A stretch of 64,000 bases of DNA from Trochalopteron elliotii (GCA_024734555.1 JANPWX010000073.1:2510315-2574314), one strand, 5' to 3'; numbered from the stretch's first letter, positions 13,301 to 26,980 are shown. Notes: generated from the sequence alone by a model not told the origin. Program-made: numbers and translations.

Positions 13301-14490
13301 AAGACGTGAGAGGAGGAGACAAAGATGGCAGAAACAGCACATTTTAATGAAAGAACAAATCCGGTTTGAACCAACTGTGTACTTGCTTCCTTCAGTCTGA
13401 AGGCAGCAATGAACTCCCCTTGTCATGCTGAGTCAGTTGGCAGTGACTCAGTTTATCAGTCTCAAAATTGTCCAGCATTTCATCAGAACTGGATTACACA
13501 ATAGGTTTTTCCTTTTCCCCCCCTTTTTTTTTTTTCCCAATACACTTTTAGTATTAATAGACCCGTGAATCATCTGATGTTAACATATTTCCTCATTAAC
13601 TTCTACTTTTTTAATTATAAGATTAATAATCATACCACTTCCCAAAGAGGGAAGTACAGTAATCCCAACTTGACTTGAAATTCTCAAGGAAAAACTTTTG
13701 TAGTTATGCGATTCTCTCAGTTAAAAATAAGTTAAAGCCTTTTGTTACTTTTCACAGGATATTGGCATAGCTAACATATGCTCACAATTGTTCAGCTGAG
13801 GTATGTGTTCTCTGTTGGGTGTGGAGAGAAAACTTGTATGTGGAAACAGCAGCCAGTGTATCAAAGTTGAATTTTTCTCCCCAGCATGACTTTTTTTGGT
13901 TTTTTTCTGCAAAAGCCTGTTGGAGGAAACACTCAAATGCAGTATATTATCCACTGAAACAGTGCACACAAATGATGTGATGTATTTTATGGGTGTGTTT
14001 ATCCCTTGAACACAAAAAGACACCTAAAGTTACCTAAAATGCAGAGTGTGTGATTCTGTACTTAAAAACAAGAACATCTTCACAGTCTCTGTAGTTCATG
14101 AAAAAATTTAGGTCTATGAGGCTTTATATCTAACTCTGCATATTGGTGTACTTCACCAGATTCTTTGATTTTAGCACCTACACTGTTACACAGTTTCAAT
14201 GAAAGCGATATGAATAAACTAAAAACGTGTAAAAAGTGATGCTGAGTTGGCTGGACAGCAATGCATCTGTTCTAAAATCCATCATTTCTAAGTTCAGCCA
14301 TCTTGTCTGCCCTAATTTAACATCTGTATTTTCCACCTGCATGATTAAATTAATTGTGTTCAATCAAATCCATTTTTTAATCACATATTGAGGGCAAAAC
14401 ATGTATCTTCAGTTTTTAATCTTAGAATGTTTGAGATACCTGGAATATGTTCAATGCCTGTCCCAACACTGACGTCTTATCCTGGGTTTA
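10331..14490. other. AT-rich non-coding DNA
   Basis: Small simple repeats occur: a CA run at about 10,776-10,790 and an A run near 11,350. At 12,095-12,215 a weak antisense MIR-like pattern ('gatgttgactgacttagttc') may be present. No splice-flanked exon, RNA gene or recent transposon was seen. Confidence 0.5.
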
Positions 14491-14503
14491 ATCCCATCCG
14501 TCT

Positions 14504-15495
14504 GTGTTTCAAATCCATCCTGGTGGCTATGAAATGGAAAGCTTCCAAGAGTCTTTGAATAATTTTTTAATTTTGTTCTTCAGTGGTTCTAGTTCTTTGT
14601 TGTTAATTAGATCAAACCACATTTCCACTGAGGCTGTAATGGTAGTGTCATCAGCCTGTAATCTGTCAAGTCCCTCTGAAACCTCCTTCAACTGCTTTTG
14701 TAAATTTAGTACCTCTCTGTAAAGTTCCTTGCAGAGAAAAATGTGTGCTATTTTTTGATCAAAGTCCTTCTTGTTCTCAGTGCAAATTTCAAGACACTTG
14801 TTGATGTAAACGCAGAATCATGTGTTCCTGAGAGGAGCACTGAGTGTCTCTGGGAACCAGGGGCACTTTTTCACTCATATTACCCTTTTTCACTTGAGTT
14901 ATCCAGCCTGCTAGTGATAGCAGATTTGTCTTTAGGCTCTATAGTACAGGTTTGGAAAAGTTTGGCTGTTACTTTTTCACATAATGTGGCTGAAATACAG
15001 CACTGAGCAGGCACATATCAGAAGCAGAAGAAATAGTTTTAAGCATTCTTGTTTCCAATTTGTTTTCTTCTGTCTAGCCAAATAGTAAAGACAGCCTTCT
15101 CATCCATTTCTCATTGCTGGATGGTATCTTTGGTAACACTGCACCAATATCTGTGGTTTTCATTTTTTAATAGCAGCATACAAAGCATACATGTACATTT
15201 CATTGTCCGTAAACTTGTGGTCATTAGGAGATCATTTGTCATGTTCAGACAGCCAACCTGCACCAATGTCACTCTTCAATGCTGTTATTTTTTCTTTTAT
15301 TATCCTCCTGTTTCTTCTCTTGGAGATTCTTGTAGTGGACAGCTGAATTTTCAAGTCTCTAAAAGAAATGTTTCAATCATTGCTATCAAGTGCTCCTTTT
15401 GTGTTCCACTGAAGGCAATATCATTAAGACAAAATAAGGTTGCATCTGTCTTGTTAAGCAGAGCTTTTCTTTACGGCATAATCAACTGGTAAGCT
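14504..15495 (-). pseudogene. Decayed antisense gene, probably a hAT-type transposase relic
   Basis: Minus-strand translation gives several natural protein blocks in order but in shifting frames. One block near 15,360-15,470 includes LLNKTDATLFCLNDIAFSG. One near 15,190-15,240 includes KFTDNEMYMYALYAAIKK. One near 15,080-15,140 includes EKAVFTIWLDRRKQIG. A final open block of about 90 codons at 14,510-14,800 includes KELYREVLNLQKQLKEVSEG, then LQADDTTITASVEMW. The last arrangement (a hydrophobic helix, then an L-Q-x-D-x-T-x-x-x-x-V-x-x-W pattern, then a charged helix) resembles the C-terminal part of hAT-superfamily transposases and their domesticated relatives. Stops and frameshifts between blocks show that it is dead. 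No terminal inverted repeats or 8-bp target duplications were found. A processed pseudogene of an ordinary gene remains possible. Confidence 0.5.
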
Positions 15496-16870
15496 TTTTT
15501 CTGAGTCTTCAAGACACAAAGGTGTCTAATGTTTAAGAGCATCTAGGAGGCTTGGAACACAGATTTAAATCATCATTACAGCTACGTTTAATAATGATAA
15601 TGACAGCATTAAAACATCTCACTTTTAGGATCATCAAACTCATCAGAGTCCTGCTTCAGTAGTTTCACTTAAAAGAACATGTCGTCTTGAAGAGACTACA
15701 AAAATGAATTGTCTGCATTTTTTGAGATGGATATGAAGTCATCCTAACTTCTTGAACAATTTCGACATTGCCTACACTATACTGTTAAAGAATTATCTTG
15801 GGTTTTGTTACTTTGGTACATGCTGCACTTGTTGCTTTCTCCAACTTCTCTTGAAGTCAGATAAATGAATATTTTTATGTGCCTTAACCATTAAGCTCCA
15901 GTTTGTAATACTGGTATCTTTAATATTAACAGTAAAGCAAGAAGCCTGCAGTCTGGATTTAACAGTTAGGATGGAAAACCTGTGTGAGAGTGCTGGCTTT
16001 TGTTAGACTTGTTATGGAATACTCAGATTACTTAATGGAACTTCTTAGATACTAGCAGTATTGTATGTTCATTTCAAAACTTGTTTCGTTTATTACTTCT
16101 TTTTTAGCATAAATTGGAAAATGATTCCATTGACTAGCAGCATCTCTCTCATCAGGCCCTGAAAGTGTTATTCCCCATGTAAGTAGGACGGCAAGAGTTT
16201 ATGTTTTTTGCTGTCTTTTAAGAGGGACAGAACTGCCTTACTTGTGTCACTTTCCTGTTGAGTCTTAGAATGTTTAAATTTCGCATTTGCAGATAGAAAA
16301 TAGAGCCTTATTTTTCAAGCATCACTTCTTCCTATTCTTTGTTATTTTCATGTAAACATTTCTAAGTGTCAGATCCTGAATAGTCAGCACTGGATTGTTT
16401 CTGTATCTGACATTGTAAATATAGGTAACATGACTCATGGTCTCTTTGCCAAACTATATATAAGCAGCCCCTGCAGCAAAATCTAATAACATCTTCCCTG
16501 GGTCTATTGTGAGGGGCTGAGCAGGCCATCTTGGGTCAAATGTATTTCTGCTTTTGAAACACCTCTAGTTTTGTCTGTCAGGGCTCTGTCTCACCAATCA
16601 CATCCATGTGAGTTTTGGTTTGCTGTCTACATGGGAGAGCATAGGCAGCACCCCTCTAAAAGCCAGTGCAACTCAGATGTTTCAGTTGCTGAGAAATAAA
16701 GTATGCTAATTTACCAGTACTATGCAATTCGTGCTGCTTTTGTTCATATTTATCATATTTAGTGGTCCTCAATAGTTCATTCCCTTTTTTTGCCTCTGGG
16801 GATTCTTTTGTTTGTTTGTTTTTTCAGTCTCTCTTACAGCTGCAAAGTAGTGTGCATCCACATGCCAGTA
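15496..16870. other. AT-rich non-coding DNA
   Basis: Nothing supportable was seen apart from background A/T runs. Confidence 0.5.
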
Positions 16871-16874
16871 GCGT

Positions 16875-16990
16875 GCAAGGCCAGTTTGGGTGAGGCTTTG
16901 AACAACCTGGTGAAGGGTGTCCCTGCCCAAGGTTGGAACTGGATGATCGTTAAGGTCCCTTCCAACCCAAACCATTCCATGATGCTATGA
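16875..16990 (+). mobile_element. CR1 LINE, 5'-truncated 3' end
   Basis: The segment reads in the order typical of the bird CR1 3' untranslated end: 'gccagtttgggtgaggcttt', 'gaacaacctggtgaagggtg', 'tccctgcccaaggttggaac', 'tggatgatcgttaaggtccc', 'ttccaacccaaaccattcca' and a closing 'tgatgctatga', a degenerate form of the terminal ATTCTATGA octamer repeats. It lacks a poly(A) tail, as CR1 does, and is 5' truncated to about 116 bp, as most CR1 copies are. CR1 is the main LINE of birds, so this is the clearest lineage marker in the window. Confidence 0.93.
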
Positions 16991-19900
16991 TTGCCCTCTC
17001 TGTGCAATCTCAGGTGTAGTTCTCTTAAATGAAAATCTAGCTATCAGTTTTGCAAATACCTATTTAAACTGTTTATTGACGTTTCCTCAAAGATGGAAGT
17101 GCATGTACTGCTTTAAGAGTGAGAAGGATGTACTTCGGGTACTGCAGGAAATTCCAAGAAGCTTTCTGTGGGTTGTGAGTATGGCCACAGTGGGAGAAAT
17201 GTGTGGAGTGGTAACTGTGTGGGATGGTTGGCTCTTTGTCCATCAAATCCTTCCTTGGCCCCACAGGGATGATTTTAGGTCCAGAACTCTGCTTAGAATT
17301 CCCAGGACGTGATCTAATCTTGAGTGCACATGAGACAAGGGAGGGCTGAAAGGCTGAGTTAGCTGGGAGGAGTTGGAGAATGAAGGTGCTCAGAGGAGCA
17401 GGGTAAAGGCTGCAACTCAGCCAGGGTGTTTTATTGTACTTTTTAAATTACATGCCACAATCCACTGCCCTTCCCACACTTGTGCAGATTTCCATGATAA
17501 TCCTAAAGACTGCTGTAGAAGATACTTTTTTAGCCCAAGTAGTATTGCCTAGGAATTTTTTTTGAGCAGAAGGATTTCAGTTCAAAGTAATACCTGTGAT
17601 GTTAGAGGTGCTTATGGCTACTCCTAAAACACTGGAGTAATTTCTGGCCATTTAATTGTGACAATTGAGTAATTCATGGTACAATGTTTTACTTCCAGCT
17701 TTATGGTCTGCCTCTCCCACAGTTTTCAATCTGCTTCCTAGTCTTTAATCTACACTTCTTTTTAGCTGTTAGAAAACAAACTGGAAACATCTTCTTTTAC
17801 TCTAGTAGGAAGATTTTTTTTTATTCCTTGAGGAGACCGGGATAACTTTATGCACTTTTCCCTTATTTTATTCCCCATTTTGCCTGTCTCGTTCCTTGAT
17901 GGCTTTCGTTCTTCGATCAATTCCACCAATTTTAATTGGAATTTTTTTTCCTGTCTTCTCTTGTGATAAAAAGATATTTTCAAGTAATCTCTTTCTTTAG
18001 GCCCAGTGGTAAAAGGGCTGTCTTTGGGAATTTGGACATCTATTTTCCATTAACATGAATGGAATGAAGTGTTAGTGTCTGGCAGGGATTTGAACACCTT
18101 TGAGCTATTGTGAAGCAAGTCTTCTCATTCCTCTGAAAGTGAATTCTTATTGTAGATGGGGATGGATAATCTTAAGCTTTGAGACCTGTGGATGGTGTTG
18201 TAACATGAATGTGGATAGAACCTGTAAGTCAGATTTTTGGGCTTTATTTGTCTTGCACATAACATTTCTCAGAGGACTAGCCTGCAATTATCCCAAAGAA
18301 CTTCCAGGATCATTAAGTACCTAACACTAAAAATTCATAGCAATTGTTATATGTCGTCTGCGCCAGAAAATGATGTAATTTATCACTTACCTTCGTATTT
18401 TGAAACAGGGGTCAAATTGAGTTGACTTTTAGCAGTATGGTGAACTGGTGCTTTTGTTCTCTGGTGGTTGACTTCTTTTGCTCCAAAATTACAGCTTGAA
18501 TTTAGGACGTAAAAAGCTTGTAGCCTGCTTGACTGGGAGTTCTAATTAAAGATTGCATTAGATGTGAGCTGACACTTGTTTGTTTCCAGTCAGTCTCCTA
18601 ATACAAGAATTCTTGGATGTGTCAAGCAGTGTTAACTCTGAAAAGTATTGTCAGTCATTTAAATGTAGAAACTATTTGCTGCTTTACTGTTTTTTGGGGT
18701 TTTTTCTCAAGAAATAAGGCAGGAAAAAGAAGAGATAACCCTGTTACATAGACCTTCAGCATTGTCACATTTTGGTACTTGGAGCCCAGAGTACTGTTTA
18801 TATTGCAAAAGCAATTTGGGAAAATAGTGCCCTGTAAATTCTCTTCATTATAACCCTGTGGTTCCTTTTCTCATACCTGTTTTAAAGATGCTTACATGAG
18901 CTGCACATGATGCCTAAACAGGCAGTCCCAGCTCTTATGACTGAGAATAGCTGTGCTGCACCAGGTAACCATTAACCCCTTGCTCACAGTTTGCCCCCAT
19001 AATCCCATATCTGAGAATCCCCAGTGAATTTTTAGGATACATTGCAGCTTTATTCTGGGAATCCCTAGGAATTTCAGGCTGAAACTCATTTGCTTACTCA
19101 GTTGGATGGACGTGTGATGTATAGCTTGATATTTATGTGTGATTTCTGTCAGACATGATTTTCTTCCCTTGCTTGGTGCCTGGCCCTCAAATGGTTCCCT
19201 GAAGCTGGTGAGAATTCCATTTAGCTGTGGTGGTAGTACCTTTGTTTCTGAAACAGAAAGTGTAAAGGTATACTGGCATTTATGGTTCTAACATCTGTGC
19301 TGTTATCATAGTGTGTTAAAAACAAATGTCGATGCATTCTGAGACTACAACAGAGACTACTTAAAGTCATATTTGTATCCTGATTCTTACCAATATTTTG
19401 TTGGCTTCAGGACAACTCAACAAATGGAACAGTAGGACAGCAAAGTACCAGTTAATATAAAGTTATCTTTATTCCAACTTCTGTTTATTTTGCTGAGTTT
19501 TTTTGTTGCATATTATCAAATGGTTTCACAATGTGACCTCTGACTTTGAAACAAAACAAATTAAATGTTAGTTAGTACTGATTAGTGCAATGTTAACATT
19601 GATTCTTTATTTACTCAAAAGTCAGGAAATTAACATTCCTCTGACAAACTTAATTATGCCTAATTGCACATATATTACAAAGGGGATCTCTCATTATATA
19701 ATCATAGATAATCCTGGTAGCAATACAAAATCTTACAGTCCTAGCTAATATTTGCAAAGAAAGTTATAGAAAAGGAGCCCTTTGACCATAAAATAGTATC
19801 TGACTTGGGCTCGTTACAAAACCTGACTGAAGAGCAGCATTGAAGTTGGTACACTTTGTTTCTATTATATCATTTTGAAAATATTATGTCACCTTGTTCT

Positions 19901-22300
19901 GTACGTTCTAGTTCTGTAATGAAAGGCCCTTTTGTTCAAACACAGGCAAAATAAAAGAGTTGTTTGTCTGTAGGATACCAAAGCTCATTTCTGCCAGACT
20001 TACACCACCACTAACCTTGCTAGATTTTCCAATTTTTGACAGGTTTGATTGAGAGAAAGGTTCTTATCTCTTTTCTTGTGTAAAATAAGACCTGAGGTTT
20101 AATTTTCAGTTATTACAACTTTTTGCTTTTAAATTCTTTGGCTTTAAATAATAAACTCTCTCATCTATTCCTTTCAAAATGGACTTCAATTAAATCTTCA
20201 GGAAAAAAAATGCAGCTCTAAATGTGTCCTTTAAAACAGCTGAGCAAACTGTGCTCACTTTATCAAAAAATGTTGTCCTTTAGGCTAAAATGAAAGGACT
20301 AATTGGACTCAGTCTAGTTTTTCTAATAGAACTCAGCTTATATAAAGTAAAAAATCCCCAAAAAACAAAAAACAAACAAACAAACAAAAACAACAACAAA
20401 AAAAAAACCCAGGAGAGACCAGGACATTCCTTTTCTTTATTGCATCTACTCCATCTTGGTTCTTTATTCTTCAGAAACATCTTTGATTAAATGTTTCAAA
20501 GCTGACGAATCCTGCCGACATACACACAAAAATAATCCTCAGGTGGTCTTCACATGATCAAGGTTTGTGAACATGAAACTTTTCTACTTAATGTTGGGGG
20601 CACTGCTGCTAGTAAAAAGGTTATGTCCTTACTAGTGTTTCCTGTGTGTTTGATACAGGGCTCAGCAGCTAAGTTTGTTGTTGGAGTGGGCTTCTGAGGC
20701 TGTCAAAGATAAACCTTTGCTTGATGTTTTACTCATTTCCATTGCTTTACTGAATGGTCTCACAATATTTAGTTAGCCCTGAAACAGAATCAGGCACTTT
20801 TTTATACTCACAGGTCAGAGCCACTTGGCTTAAATGCCCCCAAGTCCCTGGTCTTTATGTTTTCTGTTAGCTGGCAGTGGGATTTTAGGGGCACATATCC
20901 AGAAACACTAAGCACAGGGACTTAGCATGAATTTCGGCCAGCAGAAAACAGTGAAATTGGTCCTATGGTGAAATTTTGGGCTGAAATGCTTCCAAGTGAG
21001 AAACAAGCCTAAGAGCAAAAGTCCAGCCTTTTCAGCAATTTACAACTTCAGTTTGTCTGGTAAATGGATTTATTTACCCTTGCCTAGAATACATGGGGAA
21101 AAATGTCATAGAGGAACTTCCTCACAATGACTGAATTTGAGGAAAATAATCCTACATCCTCTGAAGGGATGTCATGGTGAAGTATTAGATGAACAGTGGC
21201 ACTTAGTGCTGCTTCTTTCAAATAGCACAGCATTATTGTACATACTATGATTTTTTATTTTTGGCCATATATCCTTAACTTTAAGAAAATACATAAAGAA
21301 ATTTTTAGTTTTAATAATTGCATTAAAAAGATTTTAAAATATTTCTGATCATAATAGAGATTTTTTAAAATTCCCTGGCTTTTAAGATAACTACATAACT
21401 GAAGAGTTTTTAGATGTTTGAAGTTTCAACACTGTTTGTCTCTTTTCTGTAGGGGAGTTTTTGTCCACTTCATGTATAGTCAATAAAAGTTAAAGTATGA
21501 AATTTCTATCTTTATATATCTGAAACACTTAAATTGCATTTTTGTTTTTATTTTTCCAGAAATGGCTATTCATTTGGGGGCAGTATTCTCAGATGTGATA
21601 TTCTAAACCAGGAGATAATTACCTCTTGAATGAGTAGCATCTTTGAAAATGCTGACATAAATATTTTCCAGGTAAAATGGATTCACGCTGATAAGCTTAT
21701 GAAAATATTCAGCTGCACCCAGAGGGTAAAATAAAAGCTTCCAAAATGTTGCTAGTGATCTGTCTCAGTTTTTTCCCCCATTAGATCAGACCTTCATTCA
21801 TGATAAACTGAGTGCATCTCAACTGCTACGACAGTCACTAGAGTTGTAGAAGTTTGTGGTGGTTTGTTGGCTGTTTTTCCACCTACTATTTAAACAAGGT
21901 AAAAGCAGAAATGCTGGCCACCTTGAACTTAAGAATTTTCACTGTGGTTCATGTCTGAAATCATTATGACAGCAATCAATAGTTTGCATGCTCCTTAACT
22001 TTCTGTGGCAAAAATAGAAATCTTTGGTAGTCATCCTGGTTATCTGGCAGAAAAGAGTGATGAATGCGCATCCTGATTTGTTTGTTACCAAAGCTCCTTT
22101 CATGTGATAAAATGACTTTTTACTATTTGGTTTTGAGTTTGGGATGGATTCAGTGTGGGTTTTCATAAGCAATTAATCAAATTTCTTAAGTGTTGGCTGA
22201 ATTGCAACATGTCTCTAAAATGGAATCAGAGGTAACCTTTGGGAACTGTATAGTTATATAGTAGAGGGTGCACCATACAATGCAGTGGGCTATGTAACAT
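16991..22300. other. AT-rich non-coding DNA
   Basis: No exon, RNA gene or intact repeat recognised. T-rich stretches lie at 17,812-17,823 and 13-T-scale runs elsewhere. The simple repeat at 20,360 is listed separately. The 21,240-21,400 stretch is extremely AT-rich. Confidence 0.5.
20360..20407. repeat. A-rich (CAAA)n/(CAA)n simple repeat
   Basis: Runs of aaac and then caacaacaa units end in a nine- to ten-base A run. It may be the remains of an A-rich insertion tail, but no element body was recognised next to it. Confidence 0.85.
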
Positions 22301-22309
22301 GATCTGACT

Positions 22310-22850
22310 TCATTGTAACTCCACAGCTTGCATGAGGGCCTGGCACCTTAGCTCAACAGCTAAATTGGTCACTAATGGCCTGCCCATGCAAAAAAAGGTA
22401 ATATCCCAGCACCCTGTAAGTGGAGAGGATGAACATATATGTACAGCCAAGGTTACACATAAGTGCACCTTGTTAGGAGTTAAATAATTCCAACACAATC
22501 TACACATCCAGGACAGAGGGCTAATAATAACACCTGGACATCCCAAGTTCGTGGGCATGTATGTGTGAGGGCTCTTTGTATGGTTTTGGTTTTTGAATTG
22601 GAAAGTGATATGTTGGTGTGATACTGTCTTCTGGAGTTGATGAGGACTCTCAGTCCCTGTAGGTGGTGATTGATATACACCAGTGCTGATGAATATAAAA
22701 GCAAGGGATTGGCCTTGCTGGGACAAAATTTGTTATGTTGTGAGATCTTGCTCTCACAATTTGCTGATGTAGCAGTAACATTTATCCAACACAGTATTAG
22801 AGAAATGTATGACATGGGATGATTATGCAACATAAACACCATTTTGCAGC
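22310..22850. other. Unclassified block with a TATA-like sequence
   Basis: This block stays fairly free of stops on the minus strand in two overlapping frames and contains 'gaatataaaagcaaggg' at about 22,690-22,706 on the + strand. A TATAAAA sequence inside a few hundred bases of distinct composition can mark a retroviral solo LTR, but I could not find matching TG...CA ends or a target duplication. It is left unclassified. Confidence 0.25.
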
Positions 22851-25800
22851 CTTAACATAAGGTGGCCAAGGGGAACAGTCATTGTGCAAAGTGTTCCTGC
22901 ACTGAAGTACAGGTAGTGTCATCACAAAGGAAAGTGGGTACTTGGTACACACTATTTGCACACAGATTTACACAAATCTATTTAAACTGTTGGAGACATG
23001 TCAGCTTTGCATTTGGTTTATTATTCAGGACATTCTGAGATTAAAAACAACAACAACAACAACAACAAACCCAGTAGAAAAGCCAGTTCTGGTTCAGTAT
23101 GTGCATCCCATTCTTGCCAGTCAGCTGGACTGTCTGAGAGGCTGATCCATAGAGGCAACATAGCCTGAACTGCTGATCAGGAGAGGCTAACATCCCAATC
23201 TCACTTATCTCACTTTCTGTTCTCAACAGGGTGATTAACTTTTTCCTTTTTTTTTTCTTTTTTTCTATCTGTAAAATGAGAATGGCAGCAGTTTTGTTGC
23301 AAAAGGAAGTTGTGACATTTGAGTTTTTTATGATTACATGCACCTGAAATCTGGTATGATGGACAAAAGTCGCTATATTAAAGAAAAGTAATACTTATTT
23401 GGAGATCTGGCAGTAAGTAGTGACTGTTGAGATGGAAGAACAATTGAGATTCTTTGTATATTGAAAGGCACCAGAAGTGCACTGTATTTCCCCTTTCCTG
23501 TCCTCAGCATCATCACCAGTTAATCTGCAGGAATAAAGAGTTTTGTGTGGTCCCCCTACGTTTTTTGTTGGCCCCTGCTGATGTAAATCGAACATACTGT
23601 CCTCCTGTTATATTCAGGCTTAAAAAAACTATTTTTAATCACTTCATACAGGTATCTAATTTGAATCAGCCTGCCACACTGCAGGACTCTTGAGCTTTTT
23701 TAATTGGCATCTCATTACATTTGCACAAAGTTGCAGAGACACTGCAGGACACCAGTAGAGACATGTGAATCACCAATCCTGTTGGGCTGGCAACAAGATG
23801 GTGTGATACACCAGGGGAGTCTCAGAGACCCGTGTATGTGGTTAAGGGGACTGAGTGGAAGCAATCAAGTTCAGACATGTTGCTGTGACTGCTTCTAGGT
23901 CCTGCCTGTACCATCTGAAACAGAATTGTGATGGAAGCTTGCCTGGGATTTTTAACATCAGTATGGTGTTAAACCAGCCTGGTTTCTAGGAACAGTTCCT
24001 GGGATTCTGGTAGTGCAGAGCTCCCTGAAGGTATTAATGGAAATATCATGGGGCCATATGTGAAGAACATCAAAAGCAGCGTTTTAGCCCATCACAGGGA
24101 TAGGCAAGGTACCCAACCAGTTCATGGAGTCCGTCTCACTTAAATTTCTTCAGCATTTGAAAATCAACCCTTAGGTATCTGCTAAGAGACTAATGTTTTT
24201 TTTTTCTGAAGGAAGTAGCTCTTATCCTCAGACATGTTTATATGATGCCGTGACTCCTTTTCCAGTTTTGGCTGCCAACAAGATATGTCTAAACTTAGCA
24301 TGTTGGTGTGCCTGGAGACATAAAGTGGAGAGGCGAGACTAGAGCAGTCTAGAATATGTTATTTGGCACTGAAGTGCCTTCCTTCCCTCTCAGTCCGTCA
24401 TCCAGAATCTTGTCATTTGCAACAAAGTCTTCCACAGTTCTGGTGGGCACTTTGGTTTTCCCTGTATTCTCCTTACTACTGAAAATCAGGGCTCTGCAGC
24501 TCTCTGGAAGAACTGGAGATGGGTGCTCTGGCTGCACCAAACATGACAACTTTTCACCTGCCTTTATGGTGCTAGTGTTGTTTTTTCATTCTTTTGGAGG
24601 CTTTGCTAGAGGGGTTAGGGCTCTTTTGCCTCCCTAATGACAGTTGCTAGAGAGTAACTCTGAACTGAGAAGACAAATTTGCAGAAAAAGAAAAGCAGGA
24701 GTATCATCTACTGGGTAGACCAGCATTGTTTGTTCTTGCATTCAGAAAGGACAGTGCAGCCCTTTACTAAGTGAGCCAGGAGCTCTCTGTTCCAGCCTCT
24801 TTCTGCTGGGGTGACGCCATGTGTGACCTAACCAAAATTTGGTGTCTGTGCCATGGGAGATGTACTATCCTGGGACATGACAAGGGCTTGCCTGCCTGTT
24901 CTGCTGCATGGCCAGGCCCAGGCCAGCTGTGTGACTGCCATGCAGGTCCTCACTGTCACACGGCAGCTCTGTGTACAGTCCTGTGACAGAACTGAAAGCT
25001 GCCAGCAGCCACACGTCCTCCTTCCTCTTCTTGAAATGATCCAAGTTCATAGCCATTGACCTCCTCATGTAATGGAGAGGAGGAATTGCAGACCCACAGG
25101 AGTGTGGTGTGGTGGTGAGCAGGATTTCATTGAGCATTTTGAATCAAACAAATGGGCTGCTTTATGTTGGCAAAATATTAAATCAGGTTTCTCCATTCAA
25201 ATCGCACCACTCAGGATTTTTTAAAATGGTTTAGATGGATTAAATGATTAATAAGACAACCCCGAATCGAGCCATTGATGGTTAGGATCTAAGTCTAAGA
25301 AAGACTTTCAGGCAAGGAACCAGTTGAGCAAATTGCATCTTGTGGGTTTTTTCATTCAGGTCAAAAATATATTTGGACTTTATAAAGATTATGGTTAATT
25401 TGATTAATTTCTGATTGAAGGCCAAAACTAGCTTAAGTTGGAATCTACTCCATATTTGCTTTCCAACAATCTTGAGGTTTGAAAATGTTTGGTTTAGTTC
25501 TATAGTTATGTGAGTACACAAACCCCGTGCGACTTTGGAAGGGGTGGCTTTGGGTTCCAGTTTGGGTCTGGCCCCAAGCATTATTGTAAGTGAGGGGAAC
25601 TGGGCTCAGTTCTAGTGTTCTTACTGAGATTCAGACTTCCTCAAAACATGAGGAAATTTGTTATCCTGGTTCAGGTGCATATAAGACATCTCTAGCAAGT
25701 TAGAGGAAAGTTAAGACTATAGGTGCCTCCCAACTTACAGAGTTTGGGTCTGTATCAATTGAAAATCTGAATAGTTTTCAAACTTCAGTGTTTCTGACTC

Positions 25801-26200
25801 AGTACTCAGATTTCTACCTGAATGTCTTATATTTGAAGGGCCAAGTCTGTTTTTTTATCCATAGCTGGTACATTTTAAATCTCTCTTCAGATTTGTGTGT
25901 GTAAGATTGGTAGGACAAAGAAATTAATGTTAGTTTGGGGTCAAGTATTCCAGGCTGCTAAGAACTTCTCACATCTGATATCCTCATTTTGGTGTAGACC
26001 TGCTTTTTCAATTTTTAATTCATTTTTATTTCTATTATTTGAACTGAATATAAGGATATGAAGACTTGTGATTTTCATCAGCTGGCTTTGACACAAGTCC
26101 CCTTGACAAAGTATTTATATTTTTCCCATAATATTTGCCATCGTAAAACTGAGAGATGCCAGGCCAAGATGGGAAGACTCTTCACATATTTACAGTACCA
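22851..26200. other. AT-rich non-coding DNA
   Basis: Contains the CAA microsatellite listed separately and a T/C-rich stretch at 23,236-23,265. At 24,349-24,549 a minus-strand stretch stays open (it includes PTRTVEDFVANDKILDDG), but it has no partner exon or known family. The 24,780-25,060 part is somewhat GC-richer without CpG enrichment. Confidence 0.5.
23044..23069. repeat. (CAA)n microsatellite
   Basis: About eight consecutive caa units. Confidence 0.95.
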
Positions 26201-26214
26201 TCTACTCATGGAAC

Positions 26215-26335
26215 TACAGTTGAGTCTGTTTTACAGATGGAAAAACTGAGGCAGTGACTGCTCAATTGGTACTTACACAGCCAGATCGAGTTACCACAGT
26301 TAGAAGCAAAGTCTACAAATGCCCCTTCTGCTTTC
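26215..26335 (-). repeat. MIR-like SINE fragment, antisense
   Basis: 'gttttacagatggaaaaact' 'gaggcagtgac' followed by 'acttacacagccagatcgag' follows the antisense MIR core closely (attttacagatggggaaactgagg, then gtcacacagc). Confidence 0.7.
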
Positions 26336-26980
26336 CTGACCTTACATACCCTTCAATAAGGTGATTATGGTCATAAAGTCCAGAGAAGAAAATATGTAAT
26401 ATGACTAAATGTTTGTAATATATATTTGGAGTAACTTGGAGAGCTGCCTCTACATATGCCAGGTGTGTACGTAGCTAAATATTACAGAAGGAGTTGAACT
26501 AAGTCATCTATTAGAGCTTTTTCTCTTTATATTCTACCCTAAGGTAAGAGAGGCTGTGTTTTGATGAAAAAACTAATGAAAATTAACCTTTTGAAATAAA
26601 TTACTTAATCCTTCTGTATTTACTGTACATCTGGATGAAACCAGAATGTTTATAAACGAAATACAAAAATGTGTACCATCTACCAGTGAACAAAACTAAT
26701 CAAATTCACCAGTCACCAGGCTGGTTAATATTATAAAGACTCTGTGAATCATGAATATCCAGCCAGCCTGAGGGTACAAATCCATGAATCTAGGGAGTTT
26801 ACCTGTCTCTTTTAGTCAGCAGGCTATCCCTTTTCCATCACTACAATTTAGGCATATATTGCCTAATAATAAATGTGATAATAAAAATGTATTTTGGGAA
26901 GCGGGATGTTTTAATAGAGCTTTAGATCAAAAGTGAGATTCATTTTACTTAATTTAGTCAACTACAAGCTAGCTGCTTAG

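Noticed and set aside
22310..22842. Possible solo LTR with a TATAAAA box
   Set aside because: No TG...CA ends, target duplication, primer-binding site or polyadenylation arrangement could be found; kept only as an unclassified block.
24349..24549. Minus-strand open frame with natural-looking composition
   Set aside because: Only 66 codons, no matching neighbour exon, and the + strand is open over the same bases.
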